From Cytophagales bacterium (lineage in GTDB: Bacteria; Bacteroidota; Bacteroidia; Cytophagales; Thermoflexibacteraceae), in NCBI GenBank assembly GCA_013299115.1, contig JAAFKA010000005.1, forward strand, positions 172,064-236,063: DNA of 64,000 bases. The letters run 5' to 3'. Below the pieces are notes generated by a model. The model was not told the DNA's origin. It saw nothing but the letters and a program-made list of their open reading frames with translations, and ran no database searches. A program made the translations under genes and the position numbers. This document shows, in pieces, positions 59,737 to 64,000 of the stretch (position 1 is its first letter; every line of letters begins with the position of its first letter).

Positions 59737-62700
59737 ATGAAAAAACTTGCAATTCTATTTTTGCTTTACAATTTGGCTATTTTGCCGATTTTTGCACAAA
59801 AAAAATCTCAACAACCTGTTGCCAATCAAGCATTGACACAGTACGACACGACCCAGCTCAATTATTTGCAGTTCCGCAATGTCGGGGCTTTTCGTGGGGG
59901 GCGAAGTGCTGCCGTTTGTGGCATAGACAGCAAGCCCAATGTCTATTTAATGGGTAGCGTAGGCGGCGGCGTGTGGAAAACCACAGACGCAGGCAACTCT
60001 TGGACAAACATTTCAGACGGCTATTTTGGTGGCTCTGTTGGTGCGGTGGCAGTTGCTCCCTCAGACGAAAACATTATCTATGTAGGTGGTGGTGAAAAGA
60101 CTGTAAGAGGCAACGTATCTCACGGTTACGGCGTGTGGAAAAGCTATGACGGGGGCAAAACGTGGGAAAGTATCGGCTTGCAAACCACCCAACGCATTGC
60201 ACGTTTGCGTATTCACCCAAAAAATCCTGATATTGTGTATGCTGCCGTTATGGGGCATTTGTTCGGGGCAAACGAAGAACGTGGGGTTTACCGCACCACA
60301 GATGGCGGTAAAACTTGGCAGAAAATTCTCTATTTCAACAACTTAACAGGTTGTGTGGACTTGGCATTGGACAGCAGCAACCCTCGTGTGTTGTTCGCAA
60401 GTATGTGGCGTGTGCAACGGACTCCGCACAGTTTTGAGAGTGGTGGCGAAGGTTCCTCTTTGTGGAAAAGTACCGATGGCGGCGTAAGTTGGAAAAATAT
60501 TTCAGAAAACAAAGGCTTGCCCCAAGGCACTTGGGGAATTTCTGGTGTTACCATTTCGCCTGTAAACCCGAACAGAGTTTGGGCTATCATAGAAAATGCC
60601 GAAGGTGGCGTTTTCCGTTCTGATGATGGAGGCGAAAATTGGCAGAAAACCAACGATGAACGTAAACTTCGCCAACGGGCTTGGTACTATTCACGATTGT
60701 ATGCCGACACGAAAGACGAGGACAAACTCTATGTATTAAACGTAGATTTTCACGTAAGCAAAGATGGAGGAAAAACTTTTGAAAACATCAACACGCCACA
60801 CGGCGACCACCACGATTTGTGGATTTCGAGCCAAAACAACAATTTTATGATTATTGGCGATGACGGTGGCGGACAAGTGAGTTTAGACGGAGGTAAAAAC
60901 TTTTCGACCTACCACAACCAACCCACCGCCCAATATTATCGTGTTACAACAGATAACCAATTTCCTTACCGCATTTACGTTGCCCAACAAGACAACACGA
61001 CTTTGCGAATAGCCCACCGCACCAACGGCGGCGGCATTACAGAAAGGGACTGGGACATTACCGCAGGGGGCGAAAGTGGCTGGTTGGCACCGCACCCCAA
61101 AGACCCAAATATTGTGTACGGAGGTAGTTATGGCGGTTTTTTGGAAAGACTTGACCACAGCACAGGGCAAAGCCGAGTGGTGGACATTTACCCCAACAAC
61201 CCGATAGGAGATGGTGCAAAGGCAATGAAATACCGTTTCCAGTGGAACTACCCTATTTTCTTTTCGCCACACGACAGCAATGTGTTGTATGCAGGCGGAA
61301 ATTGCTTGTTCCGCACCACCAATGAAGGGCAAACTTGGGAGAAAATTAGCCCCGATTTGACTACTAACGACAGCACCAAACAAGTTTCCACAGGGGGCAG
61401 CATTACCAAAGACAACACAGGTGTAGAATATTATTGCACCATTTTCACCGCAGCCGAAAGTCCGTTGGAAAAAGGCGTAATTTATACAGGTTCTGATGAC
61501 GGATTGGTTTACGTTACGACTGATAATGGCAAAAATTGGCAAAATATTACGCCACCCAAAAATTTATTGCCCGAATTTGCCCAAATCAATAGTTTGGAAA
61601 TTCACCCTACGCAAAAAGGTATAACGTATTTGGCAGCCACTCGTTACAAACTCAATGATTTTCAGCCTTATTTGCTCAAAACTACGGACTACGGCAAAAC
61701 GTGGACAAAAATCACAAATGGTATTGACAATCAACATTTTACAAGGGTCATTCGTGCAGACAAAGAAAAGGCAGGTTTGTTGTTTGCAGGCACAGAAACA
61801 GGCTTGTACATTTCTTTTGATGAGGGAGCAAATTGGCAAAAATTCCAACTTAATTTGCCGATTGTACCTATCACAGATTTGGCAATCAAAGACAATGATT
61901 TAATCGTGGCAACGCAAGGGCGTAGTTTGTGGTTGATAGACGATTTTAGTCCGTTAAGACAGTTGCAACCTACTATCAAAACGGCTAATTATCAACTATT
62001 TACGCCAAGAAAAACCTACCGTTTTGGCGGTGGCAATTACGAAAATCCTAAATTGAACGGAAAGAATTTGCAAGGAGGTGTATTGGTGCAATATTACCTC
62101 AAAAACAAGTCAGATAGTACGCAAGTGGTTAGTTTAGAATTTTTGACAAAAGAAGGCAAAACCATTCGCAAATTTGCGTCTAATGCCAAAGAAAAAGCCG
62201 ACCAAATAGACACAAAGGCAGGAGGCAACCGTTTTGTGTGGAATATGCGTTATCCTGATGCCGAAAAAGTGGAAAAAATGTTGTTCTGGGGTGGCGGTTT
62301 GCAAGGGGCAATGGTTGTGCCTGATACTTATAAAGTAAAGTTAAAAGTGGGCAAAGATTCGACTGAAACCAATTTCGAAATTGTAAAAGACCCTCGTTTG
62401 ACCACTACGCAAGCAGAATACCAAAAACAATTTGACTTTTTGATGGAAATTAACCAAAAATTGACTGAAACTCACCAAGTTATCAAACAGTTGCGAAGTG
62501 TGAAAGAACAGTTGGCAGCTTATCAAAAGAATTTGGATAGCCAACAGCACAAAGACCTATTGGAAAGTATCAAGGCGTTGGACAAAAAACTAACGACCAT
62601 AGAAGAAACTTTGTACCAAACAAAGCTACGCAGTTCGCAAGATATGTTGAATTTCCCTATCAAACTGAACAATAAACTGTCGTGGTTAGTAAACGTGGCT

Positions 62701-62868
62701 GGTGCGGGAGATTACCAACCGACAGACGCAGCCGTAGCTGTAAAAAATGAGGTTACGATGCTGATAAACAATGCCTTAGCTCAATACAAAGAAATCATTG
62801 CATCAGCCATACCTGCACTGAACCAACAGATTAAGGCGAAGGGGATTGAGGCGGTGGTGGTGAAGTAA
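59737..62868 (+). CDS. exported sortilin/VPS10-like BNR-repeat protein
   Basis: 1,043-residue exported protein; signal peptide to about residue 20 (LAILPIFAQ). A beta-propeller of BNR/Asp-box repeats fills about residues 45-700; Asp-boxes such as TTDAGNSWTN, SYDGGKTWES, TTDGGKTWQK, STDGGVSWKN, SDDGGENWQK, TTDNGKNWQN and TTDYGKTWTK recur. The C-terminal third is a beta-rich stretch (GGNRFVWNMRYPDAEK, about 830) followed by a coiled helical segment (about 890-970). It is often annotated as glycosyl hydrolase, but no glycosidase site is evident; the Bacteroidota family is better called VPS10/sortilin-like with unknown function. There is no T9SS tail, so it is probably periplasmic. Confidence 0.9.
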   Translation: MKKLAILFLLYNLAILPIFAQKKSQQPVANQALTQYDTTQLNYLQFRNVGAFRGGRSAAVCGIDSKPNVYLMGSVGGGVWKTTDAGNSWTNISDGYFGGSVGAVAVAPSDENIIYVGGGEKTVRGNVSHGYGVWKSYDGGKTWESIGLQTTQRIARLRIHPKNPDIVYAAVMGHLFGANEERGVYRTTDGGKTWQKILYFNNLTGCVDLALDSSNPRVLFASMWRVQRTPHSFESGGEGSSLWKSTDGGVSWKNISENKGLPQGTWGISGVTISPVNPNRVWAIIENAEGGVFRSDDGGENWQKTNDERKLRQRAWYYSRLYADTKDEDKLYVLNVDFHVSKDGGKTFENINTPHGDHHDLWISSQNNNFMIIGDDGGGQVSLDGGKNFSTYHNQPTAQYYRVTTDNQFPYRIYVAQQDNTTLRIAHRTNGGGITERDWDITAGGESGWLAPHPKDPNIVYGGSYGGFLERLDHSTGQSRVVDIYPNNPIGDGAKAMKYRFQWNYPIFFSPHDSNVLYAGGNCLFRTTNEGQTWEKISPDLTTNDSTKQVSTGGSITKDNTGVEYYCTIFTAAESPLEKGVIYTGSDDGLVYVTTDNGKNWQNITPPKNLLPEFAQINSLEIHPTQKGITYLAATRYKLNDFQPYLLKTTDYGKTWTKITNGIDNQHFTRVIRADKEKAGLLFAGTETGLYISFDEGANWQKFQLNLPIVPITDLAIKDNDLIVATQGRSLWLIDDFSPLRQLQPTIKTANYQLFTPRKTYRFGGGNYENPKLNGKNLQGGVLVQYYLKNKSDSTQVVSLEFLTKEGKTIRKFASNAKEKADQIDTKAGGNRFVWNMRYPDAEKVEKMLFWGGGLQGAMVVPDTYKVKLKVGKDSTETNFEIVKDPRLTTTQAEYQKQFDFLMEINQKLTETHQVIKQLRSVKEQLAAYQKNLDSQQHKDLLESIKALDKKLTTIEETLYQTKLRSSQDMLNFPIKLNNKLSWLVNVAGAGDYQPTDAAVAVKNEVTMLINNALAQYKEIIASAIPALNQQIKAKGIEAVVVK

Positions 62869-62880
62869 TTGATAATGTGG

Positions 62881-62951
62881 ACTGTAGTGCGGACTTTAGT
62901 CCGCACATGATGCAATAACGTAAATGTGTGGACTAAAGTCCACACTACAGT
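62881..62951. repeat. double-hairpin element D2
   Basis: Left arm 62881-62907 (ACTGTAGTGCGGACTTTAG..) and right arm 62925-62951 are 27-bp inverted repeats with two mismatches. Those mismatches are C-to-T and G-to-A in the same arm and are paired within that arm's own hairpin (GTGCGGACT/AGTCCGCAC against GTGTGGACT/AGTCCACAC). The local hairpins, not the long duplex, are conserved. Confidence 0.88.
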
Positions 62952-62981
62952 TTTTTTACCAAATCCTTTTTCATTTTGTAA

Positions 62982-63026
62982 ATAGTCATCAAAAATAACA
63001 TCTGCACTAAGCAAAGGCAGTTTATT
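62982..63026 (-). pseudogene. probable C-terminal remnant of a VapC (PIN) toxin
   Basis: Directly after the stop codon of the DUF2281 gene, in the same frame, 15 codons read NKLPLLSADVIFDDY. This closely resembles the last conserved strand of VapC toxins that partner DUF2281 antitoxins (pattern x-x-P-x-L/V-S-x-D-x-x-F-D-x-Y). The rest of the toxin, about 110 residues, is missing, probably through a deletion that left the antitoxin alone. Based on recalled family patterns only. Confidence 0.5.
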
Positions 63027-63248
63027 TCATGGCATATATTCTTTAAAATCATCGAGAGGAGCATCAAAATCAGCTTTCATTTGATAAAAACCTTTTGCAC
63101 TTCCTGCCTTGCGAACAGGTGGCGAAGTAAGTGGTGTGCTTGGTTGCTGTTGCCAACTATTCAGGAGGTTTTGCAGTTGTAGCAAAACTTCTTCGGGTAG
63201 ATTGTCTATTTGGCGAAATAAATTGAGTTTTAAGTCTGCGGTGTTCAT
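63027..63248 (-). CDS. DUF2281-type antitoxin-like protein (orphan)
   Basis: 73-residue protein like DUF2281/VapB antitoxins: an N-terminal dimer/DNA-binding-like helix pair (LKLNLFRQIDNLPEEVLLQLQNLL), a Pro/Thr linker, and the C-terminal toxin-binding ending KAGSAKGFYQMKADFDAPLDDFKEYM. A PIN toxin gene normally follows; here only a probable stump remains. The protein may be a leftover or may still neutralise related toxins elsewhere. Confidence 0.8.
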   Translation of the reverse strand: MNTADLKLNLFRQIDNLPEEVLLQLQNLLNSWQQQPSTPLTSPPVRKAGSAKGFYQMKADFDAPLDDFKEYMP

Positions 63249-63307
63249 GGCTTTCTTTTTTAGCTAAGATAGGCATTTTACTTGGGAAAAGCAAGGCAAA
63301 AATCTTT

Positions 63308-63830
63308 TTATAGGTTTTGAAGTTGGTTTTCTATACATCGAAGATTGTGCTTGAAGTTAGGATATTGAGGAAAATCTTTTACTAATTCTTGATACAATTT
63401 TAATCCTCTCAAATAATAGTTTTTGGCTCTATTAATATCCTTTAATAATTTTTCTTGTGTTTCCCCTAAATAAAGATAGGAGAGAGCTAAACCATCTTTA
63501 AATTTTAAATTACTTGGGAAGGTTTCGTAAAGTTCTATAAACAAGTTATTCATTTTTTCAAAAAATAGCAAAATCTTTCTTAAATTCCCTAAATTACTAT
63601 GTGTTAAACCTAAGAATTGATAAGACCAAGCTAAACCTTCTTTGAAATTTATGTTATCTGGGTAAGTCTTATAAAGTTCTTCTCCTAATTGACTTCGTTT
63701 TTCAAAAAACGCAAGTGCTTGTTTGATATTGCCCAAATTAGTATAGATTTCACCTAATTTTTCGTAAGAAATTGCCAGCAAATTTTTAAACTCTACATTA
63801 CTTGGGAAATCTATATGAAGTTCTCTTTCT
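63308..63830 (-). pseudogene. TPR protein, N-terminus removed by an IS630-type insertion
   Basis: The frame is open from 63841 down to the stop at 63308, but it starts without an ATG and has a TGA just beyond. The encoded part has three repeats of about 49 residues (LAxSYxxLGxTxxNLGNxxxALxFFEKxxxLxxELYxxFPSNxxFKxG) and the tail of a fourth. The coding pattern ends at 63830/63831, a TA dinucleotide, where insertion-sequence-like DNA begins. Such long-period TPR arrays are often the C-terminal sensors of large NTPase (STAND-like) proteins, so the missing part may have held an effector domain; this is inference. Confidence 0.75.
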
Positions 63831-64000
63831 AGTGTTACATCTCATAAATAACCGTTTACTTTATACCTTGCAAGGCTTTCCCCCATATGTCCATTTAAAA
63901 GGCTTTGCCATAGTTTGATTGAAGTAGTCAATAAATTTGTTTAGCTTTTCTTTGAGGTCTTCTTTGGAGCTAAAATGTCCTCTTTTGATTAGTTTTTTGT
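63831..64000 (-). mobile_element. IS630-family insertion sequence, 3' end (continues beyond the window)
   Basis: Codons at 63861-63998 (minus strand) read KKLIKRGHFSSKEDLKEKLN then FIDYFNQTMAKPFKWTYG and end GKPCKV with TAA at 63861-63863. FxxYFNxTxAKPFxWTY is the typical C-terminus of IS630-family DDE transposases. The 30 nt beyond (63831-63860) would be the terminal inverted repeat; insertion at TA fits this family. The other end of the element is outside the window. Confidence 0.8.

Noticed and set aside
59737..62868. glycosyl hydrolase activity for the BNR-repeat protein
   Set aside because: Asp-boxes are structural; no sialidase Arg triad or other catalytic set was recognised.
62781..63014. 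77-codon minus-strand ORF crossing the sortilin-like gene end and element D2
   Set aside because: Most of it is antisense or repeat; only the first residues are meaningful, as a probable VapC remnant.

Overview
The window looks like chromosome of a low-GC Bacteroidota bacterium, most likely a Cytophagales-type gliding or environmental lineage; I cannot name a genus. Support: a type IX secretion sortase (PorU), a secreted protein with a T9SS C-terminal sorting domain, BshC of bacillithiol synthesis, a TamB-type giant translocation protein, a DUF1015 protein, an outer-membrane beta-barrel of the TonB-receptor type, and promoters that fit the Bacteroidota pattern TTTG-N17..20-TAnnTTTG. No tRNA, rRNA, CRISPR array, prophage or complete insertion sequence was seen.

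Layout. 1-8.3 kb (minus strand): tamB, an SF1 helicase, a small exported protein, and scpA. 8.4-14.4 kb: a small membrane protein (plus), then ssb, DUF1015 and porU on the minus strand, the last two only 4 bp apart. 14.5-16.5 kb: an acyl-CoA dehydrogenase behind a promoter framed by two copies of a palindromic operator. 16.6-26 kb: an exported OmpL47-type Ig-like protein, an intact M1 peptidase, bshC, a tiny membrane protein and a second M1-family protein whose zinc-binding motif is destroyed. 26-32.5 kb: an accessory-looking stretch of small genes (unknown, GNAT, lipoprotein, DinB, DUF1272, DUF4932-like metallopeptidase, outer-membrane barrel) ending in a 55-bp relic of a second dinB/DUF1272 junction. 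32.6-45.3 kb: YtxH, folC, esterase, beta-lactamase-like lipoprotein, two glycosyltransferases, ilvE, a frameshifted small gene, a membrane Ser/Thr kinase in an operon with a two-domain acyltransferase, and a PAP2 phosphatase. 45.4-58.9 kb: pgeF, a Dna2-like nuclease-helicase, an ATP-grasp protein, the T9SS cargo protein, a YbbR-like protein overlapping coaE, a MacB-type permease, a CNNM/CorC-type protein and an M48 lipoprotein. 59-64 kb: a small ORF, a sortilin/BNR-repeat protein, an orphan DUF2281 antitoxin with what looks like the tail of its deleted VapC toxin, and a TPR gene cut off by an IS630-family element that runs off the window.

The most unusual signal is not a gene. At least six families of small palindromic elements (called A to F here, about 27-175 bp) fill the spaces between genes. 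Several copies carry paired substitutions that preserve the hairpin, which suggests selection on folded single strands. One family supplies the last codons and stop codon of a gene. Many copies lie 15-28 nt upstream of start codons. They could be REP/MITE-like mobile DNA, a post-transcriptional control layer, or both.

The genes with clear jobs are mostly housekeeping: envelope assembly (tamB, porU, M48, permease), DNA maintenance (ssb, scpA, two helicases), cofactor and thiol synthesis (coaE, folC, bshC), amino-acid and fatty-acid metabolism (ilvE, acyl-CoA dehydrogenase) and membrane lipid synthesis (two-domain acyltransferase, PAP2). All functions are inferred from sequence inspection only; no database search was possible.
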